Positions 17,427 to 26,813 of a stretch of DNA of 59,762 nucleotides are shown piece after piece; the stretch's first letter is position 1, and each line of letters opens with the position of its first letter. The notes under the pieces are model-generated. The model saw only the letters and a program-made list of their open reading frames with translations, did not search any database and was not told the origin of the DNA. This DNA comes from Muribaculaceae bacterium. Its GTDB lineage: Bacteria; Bacteroidota; Bacteroidia; Bacteroidales; Muribaculaceae. The stretch is taken from assembly GCA_022510385.1 (NCBI GenBank), contig JAFLTQ010000017.1, positions 1-59,762 of the forward strand, in the 5' to 3' direction. The position numbers and the translations under genes are program-made.

Positions 17427-18635
17427 TTATTTGATTTTATTCCCACCTTTGGCCCCACCTTTGAGCCCTCCTTTCAATCCTTTACCCATACTGAATATAT
17501 TAGTGTCGTAGGAGAAGGTCTTTCTATCGGTATCCCTTTTCCTTTTAAGCGCCAAAGATATCAGTTTGTCGATTAATTGAGAGAAACCAATGCCTGTCTC
17601 TTCCCAAAGGTAGTAAGAAAGGCTTCCCGGAATGGTATTGATTTCATTGACAAATATATCTCCATTTTCATTATCAATCATAAAATCTATCCTGGAAACG
17701 CCATTACAAGCGAGCACCCTGAATGTTTGTGACGCCAATTCCTGAATTTTTGAGGAAACTTCTGCAGGGATGTCTGCCGGTATTTTCTTCTGAGATGATT
17801 GCATGCCCGACTTCTCGCCTCCACCATATTTTTCTTGATAAGTCAGGAAATCCTTGTGTTTGATAGGCTCTTCACAAACACTTGTCTCCCGGTGGTCGGC
17901 ATCTCCCAAGACACTACAGTTTATTTCCTTCATATCCTGCACCATGTGTTCCACTATAATGCGGGTCGAGAATCGGATTGCATTTTCGATTGCTGCGTCA
18001 AGAGATTTCCTGTCGGAAGCTTTGCTTATGCCCACACTGCTGCCAAGATTTGCCGGTTTCACAATAACGGGATAACCCAAGTCTGTTTCAATTTGTGAAT
18101 CTACGCTTTCGCGGGATGTAAGCCACTCCCGATCGGTGAACCAAACATAATCAACCACCGGAATACCGCTTTCGCGCAGAATCATTTTCATCGTGATCTT
18201 ATCCATTCCGTTGGCTGAGGACAATGTATCACATCCAACAAACGGGATACCTATAGTTTCCAAGATTCCCTGAAACATTCCGTCCTCTCCATGGGAACCA
18301 TGAAGCACGGGGAAGGCCACATGGATGTCGGCTACAACCGGATCTTTCTTTGAAAATATTCCTCCTTTCAAATTTGATCTGTAGATTTTATAATCTCCAT
18401 AGATTGGCTTCATATAGACTTCTTCCACCTTCGTTTCCAATCCTTTCAAATCTTTATAATTTGAAATCTCGAGGAGTTGCTGGCCGGTGAACCATTTTCC
18501 CTGTTTGGATATATAAACGGGGATCACTTCATATTTCTCTTTATCAAATGCATTAATAGCCTGTAAAGCCGAAATCACAGAAATTTCATGTTCCACGGAC
18601 CTGCCGCCAAAAAACACTGCAACCTTAGTTTTCAT
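17427..18635 (-). CDS. ddl: D-alanine--D-alanine ligase
   Basis: ATP-grasp enzyme joining two D-alanines for peptidoglycan. 402 residues. The N-terminal motif VAVFFGGRSVEHEISV, the LHGSHGEDGMFQG loop, the ATP-binding KPANLGSSVGI and the C-terminal metal site RIDFMIDNENGDIFVNEINTIPG are all present. DFLTYQEKYGGG in the omega loop keeps the tyrosine associated with D-Ala-D-Ala rather than D-Ala-D-Lac activity. Unusual is a C-terminal Gly/Lys tail (MGKGLKGGLKGGAKGGNKIK) beyond the normal fold. It is the first gene of the ddl-ileS-lspA-DUF4296 run. Confidence 0.93.
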   Translation of the reverse strand: MKTKVAVFFGGRSVEHEISVISALQAINAFDKEKYEVIPVYISKQGKWFTGQQLLEISNYKDLKGLETKVEEVYMKPIYGDYKIYRSNLKGGIFSKKDPVVADIHVAFPVLHGSHGEDGMFQGILETIGIPFVGCDTLSSANGMDKITMKMILRESGIPVVDYVWFTDREWLTSRESVDSQIETDLGYPVIVKPANLGSSVGISKASDRKSLDAAIENAIRFSTRIIVEHMVQDMKEINCSVLGDADHRETSVCEEPIKHKDFLTYQEKYGGGEKSGMQSSQKKIPADIPAEVSSKIQELASQTFRVLACNGVSRIDFMIDNENGDIFVNEINTIPGSLSYYLWEETGIGFSQLIDKLISLALKRKRDTDRKTFSYDTNIFSMGKGLKGGLKGGAKGGNKIK

Positions 18636-18673
18636 TTGTCTCGTTTCTTTATATGAGGACGTTTAAGCAACTA

Positions 18674-18705
18674 CAAAATTACCTATTTGCAATCTAATAA
18701 GCAAA
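18674..18705 (-). promoter_or_regulatory. Promoter of the ddl-ileS-lspA operon
   Basis: On the minus strand, TTTG (18705-18702), 20 bases, then TAATTTTG (18681-18674). An inverted repeat ATTTGC/GCAAAT (18685-18690, 18701-18706) overlaps the -33 element. Confidence 0.6.
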
Positions 18706-18768
18706 TATAACATTTCACGGTTTTACCGTAACCGCAAGATGAGGCGAAAGATGGATCCTTCCCTATTA

Positions 18769-18799
18769 TTTGTAAAAAATATTTTTTTTCTTAATTTTG
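18769..18799 (+). promoter_or_regulatory. Promoter of the hydrolase-umuC-rsgA operon
   Basis: TTTG (18769-18772), exactly 19 bases, then TAATTTTG (18792-18799): a textbook Bacteroidota promoter, 37 bases before the ATG, divergent from the ddl promoter. Confidence 0.7.
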
Positions 18800-18836
18800 C
18801 TATAGGACATTTGTCACTATTCACAGATAAAAGAAG

Positions 18837-19883
18837 ATGAAAAACCTGCCCGTCATTATAATCTTACTAATAGCTTCCGTGTTCTGCAAAGCCTGGAATG
18901 TGGATGAGAAATATACCGGACCAAAAACGCCCACAACCGATACCTTGTGGCATCCAGATATTCTTGATGGGTATGAAGCTCGTTATGTGAATCAGGGAGA
19001 GGCTTTTGACGGACCTTGCCGCTCTACAATTATCAGGAAACTTCATCCCGAGGGCTCGCGAAAAGCTTATCTCTATATTCACGGCTTTAACGATTATTTC
19101 TTTCAAAGCGAAATGGGAGAAAGGTTTGTTGACTCAGGATTTAATTTCTATGCTGTTGACCTCCGCAGGTATGGCCGAAGTAGGGAACCATGGCAATATC
19201 CTTTTAATATCCGTAACCAAGAGGAATATTTCAACGATATTGACTCCGCAATAAGCCAGATTGTTAGAGACGGAAATATCGATATTACACTCTCCGGACA
19301 TTCCACGGGAGGGCTCACAGTGGCTTTATATGGCGCTGTTAAGGGACTCGACACTCCGGTAGATCGGATTGTTACCGACAGTCCGTTCCTTGCTTGGAAC
19401 TTCAATTCTTTTATGAGGAATGTAGCTATTCCGGTGGTGAGTTTTTGGGGCAAAATCTTTAAAAACAGCAAGATAAAACAGTCAAAATGCGACGGTTATG
19501 CTTATAGCCTGTTGAAGGAATATTATGGTGAATGGGAATATAACACCGACTGGAAAATGATTTATTCTCCGCCGGTGACGGCCTCATGGATCAATGCCAT
19601 TCAGACAGCCCAGAAAAAAGTCATGAAAAATCGCAACAATATAATGTTGCCAATTCTTGTGATGCATAGCAGTAGGAAAATCGACGGCTGTAACTACACT
19701 CCGGAATTTCAAACCGGTGATGCTGTTTTAGACCCTTTTATGCTGCAGGAAAGAGGAGTCAAGCTTGGGAGTGAACGAGAAGTCTGCGCCATTGATAGCG
19801 GTATCCATGATCTCATATTGAGTCGTAAGGAAGTAAGAGATGCAGCCTACGACACTATTTTCTCTTTTATTCGAAGATTTTGA
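18837..19883 (+). CDS. Secreted alpha/beta hydrolase (serine aminopeptidase S33-like)
   Basis: 348 residues. The N-terminal MKNLPVIIILLIASVFCKA is a signal peptide, so the enzyme acts outside the cytoplasm, probably in the periplasm. The alpha/beta-hydrolase core shows LYIHGFNDYF (oxyanion hole), YAVDLRRYGRSR, the nucleophile elbow GHSTGG with Ser156, and a late histidine in IDSGIHDLILSR. This resembles the Hydrolase_4/monoacylglycerol lipase group; the substrate cannot be named. First gene of an apparent operon: umuC starts 13 bases after its stop. Confidence 0.85.
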   Translation: MKNLPVIIILLIASVFCKAWNVDEKYTGPKTPTTDTLWHPDILDGYEARYVNQGEAFDGPCRSTIIRKLHPEGSRKAYLYIHGFNDYFFQSEMGERFVDSGFNFYAVDLRRYGRSREPWQYPFNIRNQEEYFNDIDSAISQIVRDGNIDITLSGHSTGGLTVALYGAVKGLDTPVDRIVTDSPFLAWNFNSFMRNVAIPVVSFWGKIFKNSKIKQSKCDGYAYSLLKEYYGEWEYNTDWKMIYSPPVTASWINAIQTAQKKVMKNRNNIMLPILVMHSSRKIDGCNYTPEFQTGDAVLDPFMLQERGVKLGSEREVCAIDSGIHDLILSRKEVRDAAYDTIFSFIRRF

Positions 19884-19896
19884 TTGAATTAAAAAG

Positions 19897-21198
19897 ATGT
19901 GGGGACTTTTAGATTGTGATAATTTCTTCTGCAGCTGTGAACGTGTGTTTCGTCCGGAGCTGAATCATAAACCTGTCGTGGTTTTATCCAACAACGACGG
20001 GTGTGTGGTCGCCATGTCTAAAGAGGTAAAAAAGATGGGGATTAAATTAGGTATCCCCTACTATCAGCTACTCCAACAATATCCCAATTCCGGCATAACT
20101 GCCTTCTCTTCCAACTATAAGCTTTATGGCGACATGTCGGCCCGAGTCATGGCTGTGATTCGTGAAGAGGTTCCTATCTTACATCAATACTCTATTGATG
20201 AGGGATTTATGGATCTTTCCGGGCTAAAGGAAGAAACGTTGAAAAGTTTTGGAGAACATTTATCTCAAAAGGTCTTGAAATGGACCGGCATTCCGGTAAC
20301 TATCGGAATAGCCAAAACAAAGACTCTTGCTAAAGTGGCAGCCCGTTTTGGCAAAAATTATTCGGCGTTTCATAAATGTTGCTTTATAGAGTCAGAGGAG
20401 CAACGGATAAAGGCCCTTCAGCTTTTCAAAGTTGAAGATGTGTGGGGAATTGGAAGAAGAATAGCCAGGAGGCTTAATTTAGAGGGAATTTTTTCCGCCT
20501 ACGATTTCACCCAGAAACCTCGCAATTGGATAAAATCAAGATTCCATGTGCCCGGAGAGAGAACCTGGTTAGAACTTCGAGGGGAGAATGTGTTAGGAAT
20601 TGATGAGATGGATGCCAAATCCAAGCAAACAATTATGACCAGCCGTTCTTTCCCCGATATGATAACCGATATCACTCTTTTAAAGGAACATGTAGCCAAT
20701 TATGCAGCCCGCTGTGCCGCAAAATTGCGACGCCAAAAATCTGTCTGTGGGATGGTCTCTGTTTTCTTGCAATCTAATTTCTTCCGGGAGGATCTTCCAC
20801 AATATTCAAATACAAGTTCCTTTATTTTCACTACTCCCACTTCTACGACGCCCCAGATTGTTAAGGCAGCCATGGATCTTTTAGAAAGGATTTTTCTTCC
20901 GGGAATTCATTATAAGCGCGGAGGTGTCATGGTGAGTGAAATCTCTTCTGAAAAGGCTGTCCAGCCTGACTTGTTTGAATATAATCCTGTATTGAGCAAA
21001 AAATATCGTTGTATTTCCGAAGCAATTGATGATATAAACTTTCATTTGGGAGCTGACACAATAGTCTTGGCTTCACAACAATACTCAAAAAGGGATGATT
21101 CCGGAAAGTCTGTTAAGTTTTCACATGCAATAAAACGTGCATTATTGAGTCCGGACTATTCCACAAGTATTGATGCTTTTACCGTGACAGGGAGTTAA
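19897..21198 (+). CDS. umuC: Y-family DNA polymerase UmuC
   Basis: Translesion polymerase of the Pol V catalytic-subunit type, 433 residues. The palm carries LDCDNFFCSCERVF with the first metal-binding Asp, and SIDEGFMDLSG with the second Asp/Glu pair. VTIGIAKTKTLAKVAAR and VWGIGRRIARRL are the following fingers and HhH segments. The C-terminus has the short DUF4113-type region found in UmuC proteins. No umuD-like gene is adjacent, which is unusual because umuD normally precedes umuC. It sits between a hydrolase and rsgA in one operon, with 13- and 21-base gaps. Confidence 0.92.
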   Translation: MWGLLDCDNFFCSCERVFRPELNHKPVVVLSNNDGCVVAMSKEVKKMGIKLGIPYYQLLQQYPNSGITAFSSNYKLYGDMSARVMAVIREEVPILHQYSIDEGFMDLSGLKEETLKSFGEHLSQKVLKWTGIPVTIGIAKTKTLAKVAARFGKNYSAFHKCCFIESEEQRIKALQLFKVEDVWGIGRRIARRLNLEGIFSAYDFTQKPRNWIKSRFHVPGERTWLELRGENVLGIDEMDAKSKQTIMTSRSFPDMITDITLLKEHVANYAARCAAKLRRQKSVCGMVSVFLQSNFFREDLPQYSNTSSFIFTTPTSTTPQIVKAAMDLLERIFLPGIHYKRGGVMVSEISSEKAVQPDLFEYNPVLSKKYRCISEAIDDINFHLGADTIVLASQQYSKRDDSGKSVKFSHAIKRALLSPDYSTSIDAFTVTGS

Positions 21199-21219
21199 TG
21201 GAGAAATAAGAATTAAAAG

Positions 21220-22167
21220 ATGATTGAAGGACGAGTGATAAAAAATACCGGCAGCTCATATATAGTAAGATCTGAAACAGGAGAAGAGTATCCATGCCGG
21301 ATAAAAGGGAATTTCAGAATCAAAGGGATAAGAACCACAAATCCCGTTGCTGTGGGGGATATTGTAAAGATAATTCATGCATCCGATGATGCATATTATA
21401 TCAAAGAAATTATGCCCCGGAAAAATTATATTATCCGACGTGCTTCAAATTTATCGAAGGAGAGCCACATATTGGCTGCCAACATCGACCAATCAATATT
21501 GGTGGCAACCATTTTCAATCCTGAGACACCCACTACGTTTATAGATAGATTTTTGGCTACCTCGGAAGCATATTCAATTCCCGCCATAATCCTCTTTAAC
21601 AAATGTGATTTATGGACTCCTGAGATTCAAGTGTATGCCGAGGAGCTTAAAAGGATGTATGAAGGAATAGGATATCCTGTCTATTTTGTCTCGGCCACAA
21701 CCGGTAACGGCATAAATGAATTAAGTTCTCTTGTTGCCAACCGAATCACTCTATTTGCCGGTAACAGTGGAGTTGGTAAATCTTCATTGATTAATGCTTT
21801 GGTGCCGGGGTTGAATTTGAAAACCGGAGAAATCTCTGATATTCATCACACAGGAACCCATACAACCACTTTTTCAGAAATGATTCCCTTACCTTCCGGA
21901 GGGGAGATTATTGATATTCCGGGTGTCAAGGGTTTTGGAATGATTGAATTTCAGCCGGCTGAAGTGGGGCATTATTTCCCCGACATTTTCAAAAAATCCG
22001 AAGAGTGTAAATATGGAAACTGTCGGCATCTGGGAGAGCCCGGGTGTGCAGTTATCCCGGCAGTCGAGGCAGGTGAAATCTCGCCAACACGCTTTGCCTC
22101 ATATCTTTCAATAATTGAAGAAGTGGCAGGAGAAAAAGGAGATGATAAATATAGAAAACCCTTTTGA
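21220..22167 (+). CDS. rsgA: Ribosome small-subunit-dependent GTPase A
   Basis: Circularly permuted GTPase that helps mature the 30S subunit. 315 residues: OB-fold domain (1-80), then the G motifs in permuted order, NKCD (127-130), the P-loop GNSGVGKSS (181-189), the switch region HHTGTHTTT and DIPGVKGFG. The C-terminal zinc finger reads CKYGNCRHLGEPGC. All hallmarks are intact. It converges with cdaA, whose stop lies 14 bases away. Confidence 0.96.
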   Translation: MIEGRVIKNTGSSYIVRSETGEEYPCRIKGNFRIKGIRTTNPVAVGDIVKIIHASDDAYYIKEIMPRKNYIIRRASNLSKESHILAANIDQSILVATIFNPETPTTFIDRFLATSEAYSIPAIILFNKCDLWTPEIQVYAEELKRMYEGIGYPVYFVSATTGNGINELSSLVANRITLFAGNSGVGKSSLINALVPGLNLKTGEISDIHHTGTHTTTFSEMIPLPSGGEIIDIPGVKGFGMIEFQPAEVGHYFPDIFKKSEECKYGNCRHLGEPGCAVIPAVEAGEISPTRFASYLSIIEEVAGEKGDDKYRKPF

Positions 22168-22181
22168 AATCCTGTTGCAGG

Positions 22182-22961
22182 TTAGAACATAGAAATCCCT
22201 TGAAGGGCATCCGAGAGGATGTGGTCGAGATCCTGAGCGGAAAGCTTATATTTAAATTCACCTTCCATAGCTACAGAGATATTACCTGTTTCCTCACTCA
22301 CGACGACACAAACTGCATCTGTGGTTTGGCTCATTCCTAAGGCAGCCCTGTGACGAAGACCCAGATCTTTCGGTATATCCATACTATGGCTCACGGGTAA
22401 AATACATCCGACTGATTTGATTTTACCGTCGGCGATGATCATTGCTCCATCATGAAGAGGAGAATTCTTGAAAAAAATATTCTCTACAAGCCTGACATTG
22501 ACATCCGCATCAATTATATCTCCGGTGTCTTCATAACTCGTCAGGGGGACTTTTCTCTGAAAAACTATTAAAGCGCCGGTTTTAGTGCGGCTCATGCTCA
22601 TACAGGCATACACGACGGCTGTGACATCTTTACGCCGGTGGTCTATATCAACATCATGCTTGAAGAAACGTCTGAAATATTTCATCCTGCCATGAGAGCC
22701 GATATCAATAAGAAACCTCTTTATCTGATCCTGAAATATCACTACAAGCACTATCAGGCCAATTCCCATGAATTTATCGAGAATGGAACCCGTAAGCCTC
22801 ATATCGAAAATTTCAGATGCCAAGACCCATAAAACAAAGAATATCAACACCCCGTAGAAAAGACTCAGAGTGCCGCTACTCTTCATCATTTTATAGATGT
22901 AGAAGAGCATTACTGCTATTATGAGAATGTCTATGACATCTTTTATACCGAAGCTTATCAT
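22182..22961 (-). CDS. cdaA: Diadenylate cyclase
   Basis: Membrane-bound DAC-domain enzyme that makes cyclic di-AMP from two ATP. 259 residues: three N-terminal transmembrane helices (about 8-80), then the DAC domain with the catalytic DGA at 171-173 and RHR at 203-205. This is the CdaA/YbbP architecture. The start overlaps the folP stop by 4 bases, placing it last in a typA-folP-cdaA unit; linkage of folP and cdaA is common in Bacteroidota. Confidence 0.95.
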   Translation of the reverse strand: MISFGIKDVIDILIIAVMLFYIYKMMKSSGTLSLFYGVLIFFVLWVLASEIFDMRLTGSILDKFMGIGLIVLVVIFQDQIKRFLIDIGSHGRMKYFRRFFKHDVDIDHRRKDVTAVVYACMSMSRTKTGALIVFQRKVPLTSYEDTGDIIDADVNVRLVENIFFKNSPLHDGAMIIADGKIKSVGCILPVSHSMDIPKDLGLRHRAALGMSQTTDAVCVVVSEETGNISVAMEGEFKYKLSAQDLDHILSDALQGISMF

Positions 22962-23842
22962 CTTCTATTGAGCGTTTCTACAAGTTTTATTGTGCTGACT
23001 GCCTCTGCAATATCATGCACTCTCAAAATTGATGCCCCTTTCAAGAGGGCAACAGTGTCTAAGACCACAGTGCCTGCCAATGATTCTTCCGGAGTACCAC
23101 CAAGAGTTTTATATATCATTGATTTTCTTGAAATTCCTACCATTACAGGAAGATTCATCCTGACAATTTCGTTTAGTTCTCTGAGGAGCTGAAAATTCTC
23201 TTTTATGGTTTTTGAGAATCCAAACCCTGGATCTATAATGACATCGTTGACTCCAAGCTGATGCAACTTATCAATTTTGACAGATAGCTCAGTGATGACG
23301 GTTGCCGTGATATCTCTTTCCTCTTTTATATTTTCGATAACGACGGCTTCTTCTCCGCACTCTCTATTCTGTTCAACATAGCTTTCACCGTTGCTATTAT
23401 GAGTCAAGACATATGCCACTTTCTTCCTACCTATCATCGGCCACATATCCGGATCTGCGCCTCCACTAACGTCATTGATAATAGCTACATCCCATTTTGA
23501 AATCGATCTCTCTGCCACTTCAGCTCGAAAGGTGTCGATACTCAATGGAATTTCAGATGATATACCGCGAAGAATTCTACAAGCAAAATCTACTCTCTCC
23601 CACTCCTCGGATACAGTTGGAAGATGAAAACCGGGACGTGTGGAACATCCTCCGACATCTATGATATCAACTCCTTCGGAAATCATTCTTTCAGCTTTCT
23701 CTTCAATTTCTTTCTCAACCATAGAGCGACTTGAGGCATAAAAGCTGTCGGGGGTAACATTCAGTATCCCCATCACTTTCGGAACCGACAAATCCATTAA
23801 TCTGCCTCTAATATTGATAAACGCTCTTTGAGTTTTTGTCAT
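22958..23842 (-). CDS. folP: Dihydropteroate synthase
   Basis: Condenses dihydropterin pyrophosphate with p-aminobenzoate in folate synthesis; the target of sulfonamides. 294 residues in a TIM barrel. Signatures VMGILNVTPDSFYAS and DIIDVGGCSTRPGF are present, followed by LSIDTFRAEVAE, INDVSGG, DPGFGFSKT and GISRKSMI. It starts 18 bases after typA and overlaps cdaA. Confidence 0.96.
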   Translation of the reverse strand: MTKTQRAFINIRGRLMDLSVPKVMGILNVTPDSFYASSRSMVEKEIEEKAERMISEGVDIIDVGGCSTRPGFHLPTVSEEWERVDFACRILRGISSEIPLSIDTFRAEVAERSISKWDVAIINDVSGGADPDMWPMIGRKKVAYVLTHNSNGESYVEQNRECGEEAVVIENIKEERDITATVITELSVKIDKLHQLGVNDVIIDPGFGFSKTIKENFQLLRELNEIVRMNLPVMVGISRKSMIYKTLGGTPEESLAGTVVLDTVALLKGASILRVHDIAEAVSTIKLVETLNRR

Positions 23843-23860
23843 AAAGAAGAAAGCTCTTTT

Positions 23861-25657
23861 CTATCGATTTGCTCTTTTTCTCTCGTTTTCGTCAAGAATA
23901 ATTTTTCTCAATCGTATATGTGAGGGAGTCACTTCCACGTATTCATCATCCTTTATGTATTCAAGGGCCTCTTCAAGTGAGAAAACCACCGGTGGCACTA
24001 TCCTGGCTTTGTCATCTGCTCCGGAAGCACGCATATTGGTGAGTTTCTTTGATTTGGTGACATTCACGACAATATCTCCCTCCTTTGCATTTTCTCCGAC
24101 AACTTGGCCGGCATAGACTTCTTCTTGCGGGAAGATAAAGAAACGACCTCGATCCTGCAACTTGTCGATTGCGTAGGCATAGGCAGTGCCGGCCTCCATC
24201 GCTATCAATGACCCGTTGGTTCTCCTTTCAATGTCCCCTTTCCAAGGTTGATATTCCAAAAATCTATGTGCCATTATTGCTTCTCCTGCTGTCGCTGTCA
24301 ATATATTGTTTCGCAGCCCTATTATACCTCGGGATGGAATATGAAATTCGATATCTATCCTGTCATTACGAGTATCCATAGATATTATTTCCCCCTTTCG
24401 ACGAGTCACCATATCAACCACCTTCGAGCTATATTCTTCAGGTACATTTATGGTCAGGGTCTCGATAGGCTCACATTTTTGCCCATCAATTTCCTTTATA
24501 ATAACCTGAGGCTGCCCTACTTGCAATTCATATCCTTCTCGACGCATTGTCTCTATAAGGATAGAGAGATGGAGAACTCCCCTACCAAAAACTGTCCATT
24601 TGTCTTCAGTATCTCCTTTCTCCACACGCAAAGCGAGATTCTTATCCAGTTCTCTTTCAAGGCGTTCTGCTATATGACGCGAGGTCACATATTTTCCATC
24701 TTTCCCGAAGAAGGGAGAGTCATTGATGGTGAACGTCATAGACATGGTTGGTTCATCAATTGCTATTCGAGGAAGCGCCTCGGGATTATTTAAATCTGTG
24801 AGAGTGTCTCCTATTTCAAAATTTTCAAGACCCACAATGGCACAAATGTCACCGCTCGCAACTTCTTTGACTCTCTTACGTCCCATCCCCTCAAAGGTGT
24901 GCAACTCTTTTATTTTCTGTTTTGTAGTTGTGCCATCCTTTTTGCTTAGAGCTATTTCCATACCCTCACGAATCACTCCGCGATGCACTCTGCCTATTGC
25001 TATCCTTCCAACGTAGCTGCTGTAATCAAGAGAAGTTATCAACATTTGAGGATCACCTTCCAAAACTTCAGGTGCCGGGATATATTCAATGATGGCATCA
25101 AGAACGGGAGTGATATCGGTTGTGGGCTGACGCCAGTCGGAACTCATCCAGTTTTGTTTGGCCGACCCATATATTGTCGGGAAATCAAGCTGTTCTTCTG
25201 TAGCACCAAGATTATACATCAAGTCAAAAACCATCTCATTCACTTCATCCGGGCGACAATTGGGCTTATCCACTTTATTAACCACCACTACAGGCTTGAG
25301 GCCCATTTGGATTGCCTTTTGAAGCACAAATCTCGTCTGTGGCATCGGACCTTCGAAAGCATCTACAAGCAACAGACATCCATCTGCCATATTCAAAACT
25401 CGCTCCACTTCGCCACCAAAATCTGCGTGGCCCGGAGTGTCGATGATGTTTATCTTTGTCCCTTTATAATTTATGGATACATTCTTGGAGAGAATGGTAA
25501 TCCCTCTCTCCCTCTCAAGATCATTATTATCAAGAATTAATTCTCCCGTGGCCTGATTATCGCGGAATAAATTCCCCGCCATCAACATCTTGTCTACAAG
25601 TGTTGTTTTGCCATGGTCTACGTGAGCTATGATTGCGATATTTCTTATCTGCTCCAT
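23861..25657 (-). CDS. typA: Translational GTPase TypA/BipA
   Basis: 598 residues. The GTPase domain has [10 protein letters not shown], the switch I region [18 protein letters not shown] and NKVDKPN. Domains II/III and the TypA-specific C-terminal domain follow. BipA binds ribosomes and helps 50S assembly under stress. First gene of the typA-folP-cdaA run, with a -7 element just upstream. Confidence 0.97.
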   Translation of the reverse strand: MEQIRNIAIIAHVDHGKTTLVDKMLMAGNLFRDNQATGELILDNNDLERERGITILSKNVSINYKGTKINIIDTPGHADFGGEVERVLNMADGCLLLVDAFEGPMPQTRFVLQKAIQMGLKPVVVVNKVDKPNCRPDEVNEMVFDLMYNLGATEEQLDFPTIYGSAKQNWMSSDWRQPTTDITPVLDAIIEYIPAPEVLEGDPQMLITSLDYSSYVGRIAIGRVHRGVIREGMEIALSKKDGTTTKQKIKELHTFEGMGRKRVKEVASGDICAIVGLENFEIGDTLTDLNNPEALPRIAIDEPTMSMTFTINDSPFFGKDGKYVTSRHIAERLERELDKNLALRVEKGDTEDKWTVFGRGVLHLSILIETMRREGYELQVGQPQVIIKEIDGQKCEPIETLTINVPEEYSSKVVDMVTRRKGEIISMDTRNDRIDIEFHIPSRGIIGLRNNILTATAGEAIMAHRFLEYQPWKGDIERRTNGSLIAMEAGTAYAYAIDKLQDRGRFFIFPQEEVYAGQVVGENAKEGDIVVNVTKSKKLTNMRASGADDKARIVPPVVFSLEEALEYIKDDEYVEVTPSHIRLRKIILDENERKRANR

Positions 25658-25682
25658 CTTTTTTTACTGATGTTTTCTTTTG

Positions 25683-25690
25683 CAAAGTTA
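25683..25690 (-). promoter_or_regulatory. -7 element of typA
   Basis: TAACTTTG on the minus strand, 25 bases before the ATG. The -33 element is not clear. Confidence 0.45.
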
Positions 25691-25754
25691 CAAAGATTTT
25701 GGCAAACCAGTAAATATGACGGGAGTTATGCTTCCCGGTTATCATATTTATCCG

Positions 25755-25762
25755 TAAATTTG
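25755..25762 (+). promoter_or_regulatory. -7 element of the PHP phosphatase gene
   Basis: TAAATTTG, 16 bases before the TTG start codon, supporting a very short leader and that start. Confidence 0.45.
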
Positions 25763-25778
25763 CTTAAAAGTTTTAGGA

Positions 25779-26582
25779 TTGAAAAGCAACCTTCATAGCC
25801 ACACACAATTCTGTGATGCAAGAAACTCTATGGAAGAAATCTTGCAAAGTGCAATCCGGGCAGGTTTCTCAACATGGGGTTTTACTCCCCATGCCCCTCT
25901 CTGTTTAGACAGCCCTTGCAATATGTCTTCAGATGAAGTCAGGGTGTATCTGAATGAAATAGAAAGATTACGGAAAACTTATCCGACTATTAAGATTCTC
26001 GCAGGAATGGAAGTGGATTTTATAGATGAGAAACATGGCCCGGCATCCCCGGAAATCAAAGATTATGGCCTTGATTATGTGATTGGCTCAGTTCATTTTA
26101 TCCCCAATCAGAAAGGAGAATATCATGATATTGACGGTTCTCCTGAAAGATTTAAGAAATATCTTCATGAGTTTTTTGAGGATGATTTGGAATATGTAGT
26201 GAAAACATATTGGAACCAAGTCCAAAGAATGATTCTATCAGGAGGATTCGATATCATTGGACATATTGACAAGATTGCTTTAAATGCCTCATCAATAAAT
26301 CCTGACATCGAAAACACTAAAATGTATCAGCGTTTAGCTGATGAAACTATTGATATGGCCATTAAAACGGGGAAAGCTATTGAAATCAACACTAAACATT
26401 ACCCCAAATATAAACGATTTTTCCCTCATCCTCGCTATTGGATCCGAATCCTCTCTTCAGGAACAGAAATGCCCGTAAATTCTGACACTCATTATGCAGA
26501 CCTCGTTGAAGCGGGTATGAAAGAAGCCAATGAACTCCTTGCTGAAAAATTAACCTCAATCCACAGTCCCGAAAAATTCTAA
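25779..26582 (+). CDS. PHP-domain histidinol-phosphatase-like protein
   Basis: 267 residues of the HisK/HisJ-type PHP phosphoesterase family. Metal-binding motifs in order: HSHTQFCD near the N-terminus, GFTPHAP, AGMEVDFIDE, GSVHFIP, GHIDKI and a terminal NSDTHYAD. The start is a TTG at 25779, because the first PHP motif begins only five codons later and no ATG precedes it. In histidine synthesis such enzymes dephosphorylate histidinol phosphate, but no his genes are nearby, so other phosphoesters remain possible. Confidence 0.85.
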   Translation: MKSNLHSHTQFCDARNSMEEILQSAIRAGFSTWGFTPHAPLCLDSPCNMSSDEVRVYLNEIERLRKTYPTIKILAGMEVDFIDEKHGPASPEIKDYGLDYVIGSVHFIPNQKGEYHDIDGSPERFKKYLHEFFEDDLEYVVKTYWNQVQRMILSGGFDIIGHIDKIALNASSINPDIENTKMYQRLADETIDMAIKTGKAIEINTKHYPKYKRFFPHPRYWIRILSSGTEMPVNSDTHYADLVEAGMKEANELLAEKLTSIHSPEKF

Positions 26583-26611
26583 ACTATCGGTTTTTTCTAT
26601 TAAAGTCAGTC

Positions 26612-26623
26612 GGGCTTTTGCCC
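26612..26623 (+). terminator. Short hairpin after the PHP gene
   Basis: GGGC-TTTT-GCCC, 30 bases past the stop, followed by AT-rich sequence without a clean T-run. A weak terminator. Confidence 0.3.
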
Positions 26624-26644
26624 ATAATTATCGCTTATTTTTGA

Positions 26645-26652
26645 TAAATTTG
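26645..26652 (+). promoter_or_regulatory. -7 element of the small zinc-ribbon gene
   Basis: TAAATTTG, 36 bases before the ATG at 26689. The nearest TTTG upstream is 24 bases away, slightly too far. Confidence 0.45.
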
Positions 26653-26688
26653 CAATACAAATAAAATATACTTTTAAATAAATTAACT

Positions 26689-26811
26689 ATGTTTAGATGG
26701 CGTTGTAGCAACTGTGGAAAAATAAGATATACGATTCATAAACCGGATCCCAAAGCCGGAGGAAACTGTTCGTGCAGTTTCTTTGGGAACCACAGTTGGA
26801 AAAAAGATTAA
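26689..26811 (+). CDS. 40-residue zinc-ribbon microprotein
   Basis: A small gene of 40 codons: MFRWRCSNCGKIRY at the start and a second knuckle NCSCSFFGNHSWKK. Two cysteine pairs (C6/C9 and C27/C29) form a likely zinc site. Upstream are a -7 element and an A-rich leader, and the sequence is basic, suggesting RNA, DNA or protein contact. It ends two bases before the stop of the convergent sugar-transferase gene. No named family recognised. Confidence 0.65.
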   Translation: MFRWRCSNCGKIRYTIHKPDPKAGGNCSCSFFGNHSWKKD

Positions 26812-26813
26812 TA

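Noticed and set aside
24248..25540. Long plus-strand frames opposite typA
   Set aside because: They are shadows of the typA coding sequence; the typA protein is full-length with all motifs.
25715..25745. Inverted repeat CGGGAG...CTTCCCG between typA and the PHP gene
   Set aside because: Imperfect and too close to both promoters to be a terminator; no firm role can be assigned.
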